From positions 62,001 to 126,000 of the forward strand of contig CAZWLJ010000001.1 of NCBI GenBank assembly GCA_964634605.1: 64,000 nucleotides of DNA. The letters are read 5' to 3'. How positions within the stretch are numbered: the stretch's first letter is position 1; every line of letters starts with the position of its first letter. The translations under genes were made by a program, and so were the position numbers. A model generated the notes under the pieces. It had not been told where the DNA came from and ran no database searches. It worked only from the letters and a program-made list of their open reading frames with translations. This DNA is from UPXZ01 sp964634605. GTDB lineage: Bacteria > Bacteroidota > Bacteroidia > Bacteroidales > Paludibacteraceae. Shown piece after piece: positions 50,924 to 60,256 of the stretch.

Positions 50924-53900
50924 ATGTTGAAAAAAATAATTCTTGCTTCAGTTTTTATTCTGCTTACACAGTTGAACATGGCTCAGCATACGCAGGTTTA
51001 CACCCGGAACGATAAACTTTTTCACGAAGGAAAAGAGCTTTTCGAACAGCGTAAATGGGCGGCCTCGTACCGAAATTTCGAAGCATTTCTTAAAGATGCA
51101 ACACCTACTCAGGCCGGAATGATTCAGGAAGCTGATTTCTATCTGGCTTCCGCTGCTTACGAATTGCGTCAGAAAAATGCTTACGAATTGCTTCTGGAGT
51201 ATCTGGACAAGCATCCGTATACACCTTATCCTGACCGTATAAAGTTAATGCTCGGGATGCTCGAATATGAAGCACGCGACTTCAACAAGGCACTTGAGTA
51301 CTTCAGGCAACTGGATGAAACGCACCTGACCGAAAGAGATAAGGTGGATTACCTCTTCACACGCGGATATGCCAACCTCGAGACAAACAACATTCGAAAT
51401 GCACTAGATATTTTTAAAACGCTGAAAAACATGAATTCAGCCTATCAGGCAGCTGCCCGCTACTACACCGGTTACAGCGAGTACCGGCTTGGAAACTACG
51501 ATGCAGCACTCCCCGACCTCCTGGCAGTGGAAAATAATCCGGAGTTCGAAGATATAGCACCTTATTATATTGCCCAGATTTATTATTCGAAACAGGATTT
51601 AGCCGAAATGGAAAAAAGGGCTGAAAAACTGATCAGGAAGTATCCGGATAATATTAACAATGCAGAACTATACAGGATGACAGGCGAAAAAGCCTACGCC
51701 GATGGTGATTACTCCAAAGCGATCGACAACCTGAAAAAATACGAGGAATTGTTCCCGCAGGTATTGCGAAACGACATGTACTACCTGGGCATCAGTTACC
51801 TGAAAACCGGGAAACCGGCAGAAGCAGTGAAATACCTTTCGCTGGTTACTATCGAGCAGGATGAAATGACCGAAAGTTCATACCTGCAACTCGGCAATGC
51901 GTACGTGACTCTTGGCAACAAGGAAAATGCCCGCCTTGCCTACGAAGCCGCCACTCAAACCAATTTCAACATAAAAGTCAGAGAAGAAGCTCTTTTCAAC
52001 TATGCCCTGACAACTTACGAAACGAATACGGCATTCGGAGAATCGGTCAAAGCTTTTGAACTTTTCATTAAAGAATTTCCGAATTCGATCAACATCGACA
52101 AAGCATACGATTACCTGTCCATCGTTTATCTGACTTCAAAAAACTACAATGCTGCATATCAGTCGGTTTTGAATATCAAAACGCTCACGCCCAAACTCAG
52201 GGAAACAAAACAATACCTTGAGTATCAGCTTGGCACTGAATCATTTGCCGAAGGAAATTACCCCCGGGCAATCGAATTTTTCACCAAAGCCATACAAACG
52301 GCACCGGCAGGAAAGTACCTGGCAGACAGCTATTTCTGGCGAGGCGAAAGTTTTTACCGTAACAGAGAATACGTGCGTTCGGTTTCCGATCTGAATTCAT
52401 TTTTCTCCCAACTCAACGCAGGCAACAATCCGAACTACACCCAAGCACACTATGCACTTGGATATGCCTATTTCAGCCAGAAAAAATACAACGAATCGTT
52501 AACGTCATTTCTGAAATACGTAAACGAGGAAAAAAATGTGACATCATCCACCTATGCTGACGCAATCAACCGCATTGGAGATGCATACTTCAGCAACCGC
52601 AACTTCACCAAAGCCGCCGAATATTACGAAAAAGCGATGAATACGAATTACAACGGTGATTATGCTCTTTTCCAGTCGGCTTACATGATGGGTCTGAACA
52701 AAAATTACAACCAGAAAATTTCAAGTCTGGAAAAGATGCTCAATTCCTACCCGCAATCCGAATATGGTGACGATGCATTGTATGAAATAGCACGCGCATA
52801 CCTGATGCTTGAAAACAACACAAAAACAATCGACACCTACAACCGGCTCATCAGCAGCTATCCGAACAGCAACCTGGCTCCGAAAGCCATGCTCGAAACC
52901 GGAATGGTTTATTTCAATCAGCACGATTTCGGTAAGGCAATTCCTGCTTTCAAGAAAGTAATATCTGAGTTTCCGGCAAGCGAAGAAGCAGAAACAGCGC
53001 TTGAAAGTCTTGAAACCATATACATCAACACCAATAAAGTGAGCGACTACCTGGATTATACCAAATCGCTGGGCAAAAACATCGAAAGCAGCACAATGAC
53101 AAAAGCCGATTCCATCATGTACATAGCCGCCGAAAGACAATATATGGCAGGAAATCACAGCGAAGCAATATCTGGTTTGAATTCATACCTGAACAGGTAT
53201 TGCCCTGGTGGAAAATTCTGCACTATGGCTCAGTACTACCTTGCCGACAGTTATTACACAACGGGCGAAAAGATGAAAGCAATGGATGAATACGTGAAAA
53301 TACTCGATACACGCGGAAATCCTTACACCGAAGAAGCTGCCCTGCGTGCAGCAGGAATTTCCTTTGACAATAAAGATTATGCGGCATCACTTGGCTTCTT
53401 CAAGCGGCTCGAACAGGTAGCCGGTAACACCGAAAACAAAAATATTGCGCGGCTTGGGATACTCCGGACGAGCTATTTCCTCAGCAACACCGACGAAACC
53501 ATCAAAATTGCAAACGAAATCATTTCAGATCCGAAATCTTCAGATCAGATGCGCACCGAAGCATTGCTCAACCGTGCAAAAGCATTTTCGCTGCAAAACA
53601 AGCTCAGCGAAGCCCTGAAAGACCTGAAGGTAATTAACATCGACACGCGAACTTCAATAGGTGCCGAAGCCAAATATACTCTCTCGGAAACTTACTTCAA
53701 ACTGAACAGACTGAACGATGGTGAGAAAGAAGTGCTTGATTTCGCCAAAAAAGGAACTCCGCATCAGTACTGGCTGGCACGCAGTTTTATCGTACTTTCG
53801 GATATTTACACCCAGAAAGGAGATGATTTTCAGGCAAAACAGTATTTGCTTAGTTTGCAGAAAAACTATACGGTGCAGGACGATGTACAGGCGATGATTA

Positions 53901-53953
53901 CCGAAAGACTCTCTGCAATCGACAACCGTTCGAAAGTCAAAGTCATTAAATAA
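50924..53953 (+). CDS. Large secreted TPR protein
   Basis: This 1009-residue protein has a signal peptide (cleavage after LNMAQ, about residue 21) and then TPR-like helix pairs to the C-terminus, at least 15 units. Examples are YLFTRGYANLETNNIRNALD, YYTGYSEYRLGNYDAALPDL and EYYEKAMNTNYNGDYALFQS. Periplasmic TPR proteins of this size in Bacteroidetes often work with outer-membrane barrels. The next gene, after about 106 bases, encodes such a barrel. The role is inferred to be envelope assembly or cell-shape related; no enzyme domain is seen. Confidence 0.88.
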   Translation: MLKKIILASVFILLTQLNMAQHTQVYTRNDKLFHEGKELFEQRKWAASYRNFEAFLKDATPTQAGMIQEADFYLASAAYELRQKNAYELLLEYLDKHPYTPYPDRIKLMLGMLEYEARDFNKALEYFRQLDETHLTERDKVDYLFTRGYANLETNNIRNALDIFKTLKNMNSAYQAAARYYTGYSEYRLGNYDAALPDLLAVENNPEFEDIAPYYIAQIYYSKQDLAEMEKRAEKLIRKYPDNINNAELYRMTGEKAYADGDYSKAIDNLKKYEELFPQVLRNDMYYLGISYLKTGKPAEAVKYLSLVTIEQDEMTESSYLQLGNAYVTLGNKENARLAYEAATQTNFNIKVREEALFNYALTTYETNTAFGESVKAFELFIKEFPNSINIDKAYDYLSIVYLTSKNYNAAYQSVLNIKTLTPKLRETKQYLEYQLGTESFAEGNYPRAIEFFTKAIQTAPAGKYLADSYFWRGESFYRNREYVRSVSDLNSFFSQLNAGNNPNYTQAHYALGYAYFSQKKYNESLTSFLKYVNEEKNVTSSTYADAINRIGDAYFSNRNFTKAAEYYEKAMNTNYNGDYALFQSAYMMGLNKNYNQKISSLEKMLNSYPQSEYGDDALYEIARAYLMLENNTKTIDTYNRLISSYPNSNLAPKAMLETGMVYFNQHDFGKAIPAFKKVISEFPASEEAETALESLETIYINTNKVSDYLDYTKSLGKNIESSTMTKADSIMYIAAERQYMAGNHSEAISGLNSYLNRYCPGGKFCTMAQYYLADSYYTTGEKMKAMDEYVKILDTRGNPYTEEAALRAAGISFDNKDYAASLGFFKRLEQVAGNTENKNIARLGILRTSYFLSNTDETIKIANEIISDPKSSDQMRTEALLNRAKAFSLQNKLSEALKDLKVINIDTRTSIGAEAKYTLSETYFKLNRLNDGEKEVLDFAKKGTPHQYWLARSFIVLSDIYTQKGDDFQAKQYLLSLQKNYTVQDDVQAMITERLSAIDNRSKVKVIK

Positions 53954-54059
53954 GACATATTTCGAATGTAATATCAATGAGTTAATCGTTTATTTTTAAA
54001 GAAAAATCATAAATCGGCCTGACAGTGAAACTTCTGTCAGACTCACAATCAAATATAAA

Positions 54060-55823
54060 ATGAGTACTAAGATATTTTATTTCCTGTCGTTAACGGTTAT
54101 AGCCAATGTGATGCCGGTAGCCGCGCAGGAAAACGACACGGTTGTTCATAAAAGCGTAACAGTAACACGCGAATTTCAGCCTGTTATAAACGACGCAGGT
54201 AAAATCATTACATTTCCGGCCATTGCCGAACCGTCGGTAGAGAAAACAAAACCCAGCTATTCAGATATCACCGTTCCGCTCAGCATCAATTACAATGTGC
54301 ATTTGCTCAAACCCGAAGAGCTTATCCACACTCCCCTGCCAGCCAGAAAAGGTTTTCTCAGACTCGGAAGTGGATACCCGTTAAATACCCTCGGCGATTT
54401 CATTTACCCGATCCTGAAGGGCGATAAAAACCGGCTCGACATTAGCATTCATCACCTGGGTGCTTTCGGCGATAAAGTACACACTAAAACTACCGGTGCA
54501 CTTCAGTTCAATCACCTGTTTGACAAACTGGAGGTTTATGCCGGAGCAGGTGGCAGCCATGATTATTTCAATTACTATGCAAGAAGCTTTGCCGGAACCG
54601 ATCAGGTTATCATGTCGGATGTTGCATCCAAATATGGCGATGCTACCTACAATACACCCGAAAACAATCCGGTATCCTTGTTTCAGCTTTCCGGATTACC
54701 ACTGAACGATACTCACTGGCGTTTCAACACACTAGCCGGTGTGCGTTCTCTCCCTCTGGCTGACAATCTGATTTTTGATGCCAGTCTTAATTACGATCTG
54801 TTTCAATCGGTCGTAAACAAGCTAAACGAAAACCAGCTGTGGTTAAATGGTTCATTCAATGTTCCCTTTGATAACAATAGACTGGGAATGGTTGCGGATA
54901 TCTACAATTTCAGTTACAGGAAAGATGCTGCTACTGCATTCAATTTTGCAGAACAATACTCCCTGCTAAAACTTAATCCTTTCTGGATGCTGTCCGGCGA
55001 TTTCGGGTATCTTCGTTTGGGGGCAAAAACAGGCATTTCAATTGGTCAGGGAAAAGTGTTCACTCCAACTCCTGATGTGGCCGCGCAATGGAATGCTGTA
55101 CCCGAATACCTTGCACTGTACGGAGGTGTTACCGGAAACCTGACAGTAAATTCGCTCAACCGGATTTATAACGAAAACAGGTATCTTTCAACTCAAAACC
55201 GCCTTGAAGACACATATACTCCGATTGATGCTTACTTCGGACTTAAAATGAGTCCTGTTTTCAATCTTCTGGTGGATGTTTACGGTCAGTATAAAATCAT
55301 CAGCAATCAATATTTCTATATCAACAGATCATTCGATTTGCTGGTTCCCTCATCGACTCCCATGCCCGGAAATATGAACAAATTCTTCCACAACCGTTTT
55401 GATGTGCTTTATGCCAAAGCCAACAGGGCTTCTGCTGGTTTGCGTACATCGTGGGATTATAAAAACCTCTTTCAGATTTATCTGAAAGGAGCTTATCACT
55501 ACTGGAAAGTGGATGGGCAGGCACATGCCTGGCAACTACCCGCATGGGATGCAGATCTTGGAGCAAACGTAAAAATCAATAACGATATCAGTCTTAATAC
55601 TCAGTTTATATTTCAGGACGGCAGATATGCCAAACTGACTGAAACTGACGGTACCAAAATGAATCCCGTGCTCGACTGGAATTTCGGAGCATCATATGCC
55701 TACCGCGACTGGATATCGGTATTTCTGAAAGTAAATAATATCCTGAACAAAAAATATGATAATTACAACGGATACGATGTTCAGGGAATTAATCTGATGC
55801 TGGGAGCTGCTTTTTCGTTTTAA
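54060..55823 (+). CDS. Outer-membrane beta-barrel protein (TonB receptor-like barrel)
   Basis: The 587-residue protein has a signal peptide (cleavage after PVAAQ), an N-terminal periplasmic segment (about 24-95) with HKSVTVTREFQPVINDAGK, and then alternating strands to the C-terminus. These end with VFLKVNNILNKKYDNYNGYD and a terminal aromatic strand (AAFSF). The NILNKKY motif is common near the end of TonB-dependent receptors, but there is no plug domain and no room for one, so it is not a standard receptor. It is paired with the upstream TPR protein. Transported substrate, if any, is unknown. Confidence 0.85.
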   Translation: MSTKIFYFLSLTVIANVMPVAAQENDTVVHKSVTVTREFQPVINDAGKIITFPAIAEPSVEKTKPSYSDITVPLSINYNVHLLKPEELIHTPLPARKGFLRLGSGYPLNTLGDFIYPILKGDKNRLDISIHHLGAFGDKVHTKTTGALQFNHLFDKLEVYAGAGGSHDYFNYYARSFAGTDQVIMSDVASKYGDATYNTPENNPVSLFQLSGLPLNDTHWRFNTLAGVRSLPLADNLIFDASLNYDLFQSVVNKLNENQLWLNGSFNVPFDNNRLGMVADIYNFSYRKDAATAFNFAEQYSLLKLNPFWMLSGDFGYLRLGAKTGISIGQGKVFTPTPDVAAQWNAVPEYLALYGGVTGNLTVNSLNRIYNENRYLSTQNRLEDTYTPIDAYFGLKMSPVFNLLVDVYGQYKIISNQYFYINRSFDLLVPSSTPMPGNMNKFFHNRFDVLYAKANRASAGLRTSWDYKNLFQIYLKGAYHYWKVDGQAHAWQLPAWDADLGANVKINNDISLNTQFIFQDGRYAKLTETDGTKMNPVLDWNFGASYAYRDWISVFLKVNNILNKKYDNYNGYDVQGINLMLGAAFSF

Positions 55824-55846
55824 TACCTGGATTTACAATCACGAAG

Positions 55847-55885
55847 AAAACCCCGTTGACATGCACAGCGGGGTTTTATATTATT
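55847..55885 (+). terminator. Terminator after the barrel gene
   Basis: AAAACCCCG pairs with CGGGGTTTT around a 13-base loop, followed by a T-rich end. It closes the TPR-barrel transcription unit. Confidence 0.8.
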
Positions 55886-56036
55886 TCTTCAATTTCAGGT
55901 AACTTATCTTTCATTTCTGCCTGACCGGCTTTTGATCGGTTCAGACAGGAATTTGAAAGCAATCTGTTGAAGAATTCTTTCAAATAACAGACAATACAGG
56001 TTTACTGCAGAAACAGTCTTACGGATCGGTTTCTGG

Positions 56037-56798
56037 TTATTTTTTATCGAGTTGTCCAAAAACACGTTTCAGAATTGCCGTGAAACGTGCAACCGGGTTT
56101 TCACGTATTTTCTTTTCCTCCTCACCAACTTTCAGAAACAGAGCATCCAGCGCTTTCTGTGTTACATATTCTTCCAGATTTACGTTTACGGGTTTCAATC
56201 CTCCGTAAATACCCACCGGACTGGCTGCAACTTTGTTGAAAGCAGAAGTGAGTGCATTCCAGGACTGAGTGGTCGACACATTGGCAACAAAAGGTTTTGC
56301 AAGTGAATTTCTCACTTTCGGAGCAAAGGCTGTCAGCAGATCGGCCGAAGTTTTCTCTTTCAGATAATTGGTGGCTGCATAATCACCTCCGAAAAGTATG
56401 CCTGCAGCATCGCTGATAGTCATGGTAGTGATGGCTTTTTTGAAAATCGGTACGGCTTCCTTTACAGCATCTTCGGCAGTCCGGTTGAGCGAGAGAACAG
56501 CCCTGTTAACCAGTTCATCACCGCCGGGTATCAACCGGATGTTGTCGATAATGGGTTTTGCCTCTTTTGGCAGAAGAATTTTCACTAAAGCATCGTTCAA
56601 AAAGCCATTTTCGACTCCGAGAATGTTCACGGCATTGACAATACCGACATCGAGCGAGCTTTTCAGCCCTTCTGCATTTTCAGTTTCGGATACCGGAATT
56701 GTGGTATTTCCCATCGTACCGGCTATCTGTAATAGTTCATTGCATGAAGTGAACATCCATGCAAACGTTACGAGCAAAATCAGTAAGGTTTTTTTCAT
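56037..56798 (-). CDS. DUF4197 lipoprotein
   Basis: The 253-residue protein has a lipoprotein signal with C19 in MFTSCNEL and then the DUF4197 domain. Recognisable segments are GLKSSLDVGIVNAVNILG, RAVLSLNRTAEDAVKEAVPI, TISDAAGILFGGDYAATNYL and VNLEEYVTQKALDALFLKVG. It is mostly helical. DUF4197 proteins are widespread in Proteobacteria and Bacteroidetes, with no established function. It stands alone on this strand. Confidence 0.9.
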   Translation of the reverse strand: MKKTLLILLVTFAWMFTSCNELLQIAGTMGNTTIPVSETENAEGLKSSLDVGIVNAVNILGVENGFLNDALVKILLPKEAKPIIDNIRLIPGGDELVNRAVLSLNRTAEDAVKEAVPIFKKAITTMTISDAAGILFGGDYAATNYLKEKTSADLLTAFAPKVRNSLAKPFVANVSTTQSWNALTSAFNKVAASPVGIYGGLKPVNVNLEEYVTQKALDALFLKVGEEEKKIRENPVARFTAILKRVFGQLDKK

Positions 56799-56906
56799 TG
56801 GTTAATATGTTTTATTTATTGATCATTCCGATCCGGTAAGAATGCAAAATCTAACTTCTGAAAGTTCATTAAAAAAATGAATGATAAAGAAAAAATGAGA
56901 ATTCAA

Positions 56907-56939
56907 TTGACAAATGTAACTAAAAAAATCGTAATTTTG
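56907..56939 (+). promoter_or_regulatory. Promoter of ribD, very close to the start codon
   Basis: TAATTTTG (56932-56939) is an exact -7 box, and TTG at 56907-56909 sits 22 bases upstream. The ribD ATG begins only six bases after the box, so the transcript would have little or no leader. Confidence 0.5.
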
Positions 56940-56944
56940 CTTGA

Positions 56945-58024
56945 ATGAATCAGCAGGATGAAAAATACATGGCACGATGCCTGCACCTGGCTAAACTGGG
57001 AGGCGGAAATGTATCACCCAACCCGATGGTAGGTGCAGTCGTTGTTTTCGGTGATCGTATTATAGGTGAAGGCTATCATCACCGTTTTGGCGATCTTCAT
57101 GCCGAACCTGTGGCATTAGAATCGGTTAAGGAGAAACATTTGCTTCACGAAGCTACCTTGTATGTCAATCTTGAGCCTTGCTCGCATTACGGTAAAACAC
57201 CACCTTGTGCCAATTTAATCGTATCAAAACAAATTAAACGGGTAGTAATCGGGTGTCTTGATCCGAATCCGAAAGTTTCCGGTAAAGGTGTGAAAATACT
57301 GAAAGAAGCGGGAATAGATGTAAAAGTGGGTGTACTGGAAAAAGAATCGGAGTATCTCAACCGCCGTTTTATTTGTTTCCAGGATAAAAAAAGACCATAT
57401 ATCATTCTCAAATGGGCTCAAACAAGTGATGGGTACATCGATTTAATCAGAAAAGATAAATCTCAGCACGCGTTGAAGATTTCAAATCCCGTAACGCAGC
57501 AACTGACTCATAAGATGCGTTCAGAAAACATGGCTATCATGGTAAGTACAAATACGGTCTTGCTCGACAATCCTTCACTCACTGCGAGGTACTGGCCTGG
57601 AAATACACCCGTTCGGATAGCAATAGACAGACACGGAGTCATTCCGGAGGATTATTTTCTGAAAGACCAGAAGGTAAGAACCATCATTTTCACAACTGCA
57701 AAAAGGGAATCAAAGCCCAACCTTGAATACATTGAAACACACCGCGATGCTGATAACCTGCCGCTGATTCTGCAAAAACTGTATGAACTGAATTTTCACT
57801 CCGTACTGGTAGAAGGTGGCGCAAAATTGCTGACAAGTTTCATACAATCCGGACTTTGGGACGAAACAAACGTGGAAATATCACCGCTGGAGGCAGGCGG
57901 AGGAGTGAAAGCCCCCATTCTGACTCAAGCTGAACTATTTTCCGAAATAAAAATCGAAAGGCATCTCTGGAGGCACTACTACAGAAGTCTTTCACCTGAA
58001 ACCAGTAAAATATTATCAGATTGA
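56945..58024 (+). CDS. ribD: Riboflavin biosynthesis deaminase/reductase
   Basis: The 359-residue bifunctional enzyme has an N-terminal deaminase domain (1-150) with zinc ligands H52 in LHAEPVAL and C79 and C88 in EPCSHYGKTPPC, and E54 as proton shuttle. A C-terminal reductase domain (about 155-355) has ILKWAQTSDGYIDL and LVEGGAKLLTSF. It deaminates and reduces the pyrimidine intermediate in riboflavin synthesis. The cls gene follows after 34 bases. Other rib genes are not in the window. Confidence 0.96.
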   Translation: MNQQDEKYMARCLHLAKLGGGNVSPNPMVGAVVVFGDRIIGEGYHHRFGDLHAEPVALESVKEKHLLHEATLYVNLEPCSHYGKTPPCANLIVSKQIKRVVIGCLDPNPKVSGKGVKILKEAGIDVKVGVLEKESEYLNRRFICFQDKKRPYIILKWAQTSDGYIDLIRKDKSQHALKISNPVTQQLTHKMRSENMAIMVSTNTVLLDNPSLTARYWPGNTPVRIAIDRHGVIPEDYFLKDQKVRTIIFTTAKRESKPNLEYIETHRDADNLPLILQKLYELNFHSVLVEGGAKLLTSFIQSGLWDETNVEISPLEAGGGVKAPILTQAELFSEIKIERHLWRHYYRSLSPETSKILSD

Positions 58025-58058
58025 ATTTATTAACCGTAACCCAAATTAATCTTCTCAC

Positions 58059-59483
58059 ATGCACGACGTAGTTACCATATTATTAATCGTATTTTACGCC
58101 TATATCATATTTTCAACTATTTCAGTACTGTTGCTCGAAAACCGTAACCCGGTTAAATCAATTTCATGGTTGCTGGTACTGGTTTTTTTGCCATTCATAG
58201 GGCTTTTTATTTATCTCATACTTGGTCAGGACTACCGGAAAAGAAAGATGATATCCCGTAAAAGTATCCAGCGTATCGCCATGCGCCCCTGTGCAGCTAT
58301 CGACATCAAGGAACTGGATACCAGCGATATAAACATCGATTACCTCAAGCTCATCTACATGCTGAAAAACAACAGCGAAGCAGATGCCTACGCTCACAAT
58401 AAAATTGATGTTTTCGCTGAGGGTGAAAACATTTTTGAGTCGATTTTCGAGGCGATAAGTAACGCCAAAAACCACATTCACATTGAATTTTTCATCTTTG
58501 AAGACGACCAGATTTCAAACAAACTGCGCGAGCTGCTGATAAGAAAGAGCAAGGAAGGAGTACGCGTACGCATGATTTACGACTATATCGGCAGCTATAA
58601 ACTATCCAAAAATTACCTTCGGTCACTGCGTACTGCAGGCGTGTATGCCAAACCATTCCTGCCCATGCGCCTCCGGCTGCGAAGAAGCAAAATCAACTAC
58701 CGCAACCACCGAAAACTCATCGTGGTGGACGGAGTTATCGGTTTCACAGGTGGAATAAACATTGCCGACCGGTATATAACTGGAAGCGAACTGGGAAAAT
58801 GGCGCGACACAGTCGTGCGGATTGAAGGATCAGGAGTACATGGTATTCAGAAACTTTTCCTCATTGACTGGTATTTTGTGGAAAGGAAACTCATTACCGA
58901 TGAAAAGTATTTTCCCAAACCAGCCGTTTACAACAGCAACATTCTCCAGGTCGTTTCGTCAGGTCCCGATACCGACTGGGAATCCATCATGCAGGGGATT
59001 TGTACGGCTATTATGGCTGCCGACCGGTATGTTTACATTCATACACCCTACTTTATGCCCAACGAACTGGTAAGCGGATGTATTCAGATGGCAGCCCTGA
59101 GCAAAACGGAAATCCGGCTGATGATTCCCGAGAAATCAGATGCCCCTCTGTCCGATTTAAGTACATCAAGCTTTCTGGGTGATATGCTTGAAGCAGGTGT
59201 ACGGATTTTCAAATACCAGACCGGAATGCTCCACAGCAAGGCAATAGTGATAGATGACCTCGTATCCATCGTTGGTTCGACCAATATCGACGACCGCAGC
59301 TTCAAGCAAAACTTTGAAGTGAACGCATTTATTTATGATGAAAACACAGCACTACGCCTCAAAAAACTTTTCATCGACGACATGGAACAATGCAAAGAAC
59401 TCACACTCGATGAATGGAACAACCGCCGCAGACGCCAGAAACTGAAAGAATCGTTCGCCAGACTCTTCAGTCCTCTGATGTAA
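58059..59483 (+). CDS. cls: Cardiolipin synthase
   Basis: The 474-residue phospholipase D-superfamily enzyme has two N-terminal helices (about 5-25 and 34-55) and two HKD motifs. The first is at H217, K219 and D224 in YRNHRKLIVVDG; the second is at H392, K394 and D399 in MLHSKAIVIDD. It joins two phosphatidylglycerol molecules to give cardiolipin and glycerol. The length and domain layout match bacterial Cls. It is probably cotranscribed with ribD and ends at the hairpin at 59515-59550. Confidence 0.95.
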   Translation: MHDVVTILLIVFYAYIIFSTISVLLLENRNPVKSISWLLVLVFLPFIGLFIYLILGQDYRKRKMISRKSIQRIAMRPCAAIDIKELDTSDINIDYLKLIYMLKNNSEADAYAHNKIDVFAEGENIFESIFEAISNAKNHIHIEFFIFEDDQISNKLRELLIRKSKEGVRVRMIYDYIGSYKLSKNYLRSLRTAGVYAKPFLPMRLRLRRSKINYRNHRKLIVVDGVIGFTGGINIADRYITGSELGKWRDTVVRIEGSGVHGIQKLFLIDWYFVERKLITDEKYFPKPAVYNSNILQVVSSGPDTDWESIMQGICTAIMAADRYVYIHTPYFMPNELVSGCIQMAALSKTEIRLMIPEKSDAPLSDLSTSSFLGDMLEAGVRIFKYQTGMLHSKAIVIDDLVSIVGSTNIDDRSFKQNFEVNAFIYDENTALRLKKLFIDDMEQCKELTLDEWNNRRRRQKLKESFARLFSPLM

Positions 59484-59514
59484 AAAGAGAACGAATTAGA
59501 AGCCTGGTATGAAT

Positions 59515-59550
59515 AAAAAAAAGCGAACCTTTCAGTTCGCTTTTTTCTTT
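59515..59550. terminator. Bidirectional terminator between cls and the small barrel gene
   Basis: AAAAAGCGAAC pairs with GTTCGCTTTTT around a 7-base loop, with A-run and T-run flanks on the two sides. It lies between convergent genes. Confidence 0.85.
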
Positions 59551-59565
59551 TTATCGTTTGAAGTA

Positions 59566-60063
59566 TCAGAAAGCATAGCCAATTGCCAGAGTTGCGGAAG
59601 GAACGATACCATTGCCCGAAACTCCCTCACTAGAAACAACATTATAATTAGGGCCAATGCCCAAATCGAGAGTAAATCCGCTGTCCCAAACCCACTGATA
59701 ACCGATTTCAGCACCGATTCCGAAAGAGGTTGCAGAATAACTTGTTCCGGATTCACTCACGCTTCCAAAAGATAATGATGTTTGAGGATTGATATAAAAA
59801 CCTGTGGGAACCTGTTTTTTCGCATTAGTGATATAATAGCGATAACCTGCTCCAATACCTCCTAAATTTACATCCAATCCCAATAACTTAAACATATATT
59901 GACCTTTGAATAGCACTGATGAACTCGTATTCAGGACTTTTTCATAAGTCAAATTAAAGTTGCCTAATGCCAAACCAAATGGATTGGTTTTAATGACATT
60001 TTTCTGAGCATTCATACTCACAACTGCGCACAAGAGTGCAAAAGAAATGAACAATTTTTTCAT
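59566..60063 (-). CDS. Small outer-membrane beta-barrel protein
   Basis: Starting at the ATG at 60063 the protein has 165 residues with a signal peptide (MKKLFISFALLCAVVSMNA) and an eight-strand-type barrel of alternating hydrophobic residues, ending TLAIGYAF. The VIKTNPFGLALGNFNLTYEK stretch resembles DUF3575 and opacity-type barrels. Function unknown. Its -7 box is at 60095-60102. Confidence 0.82.
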   Translation of the reverse strand: MKKLFISFALLCAVVSMNAQKNVIKTNPFGLALGNFNLTYEKVLNTSSSVLFKGQYMFKLLGLDVNLGGIGAGYRYYITNAKKQVPTGFYINPQTSLSFGSVSESGTSYSATSFGIGAEIGYQWVWDSGFTLDLGIGPNYNVVSSEGVSGNGIVPSATLAIGYAF

Positions 60064-60094
60064 ATAAATCATTTTTTTTAGAAATTATGTGCAA

Positions 60095-60102
60095 CAAAAA
60101 TA
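60095..60102 (-). promoter_or_regulatory. -7 box of the small barrel gene
   Basis: The minus strand reads TATTTTTG, an exact TAnnTTTG match about 32 bases before the chosen ATG. Confidence 0.5.
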
Positions 60103-60143
60103 GAACAATAAATTGAGAAATTCATTTTAATATCTATTTTTAT

Positions 60144-60151
60144 TAACTTTG
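60144..60151 (+). promoter_or_regulatory. -7 box upstream of truA
   Basis: TAACTTTG matches TAnnTTTG exactly. It would leave a leader of about 100 bases before the TTG start of truA; no -33 TTTG is visible. Confidence 0.4.
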
Positions 60152-60256
60152 CAGCAGATAATTCTTCATCAGAAAAATTAGAATAAAGAGAAAAATCCAG
60201 AGTAATTATCTGATTATTTGATATATCTGTAACTAAACAGCTAACCGTTAAAAAAA

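Noticed and set aside
54060..55823. Calling the barrel after the large TPR gene a standard TonB-dependent receptor
   Set aside because: The end of the protein resembles one, but there is no plug domain and the N-terminal segment is too short to hold one.
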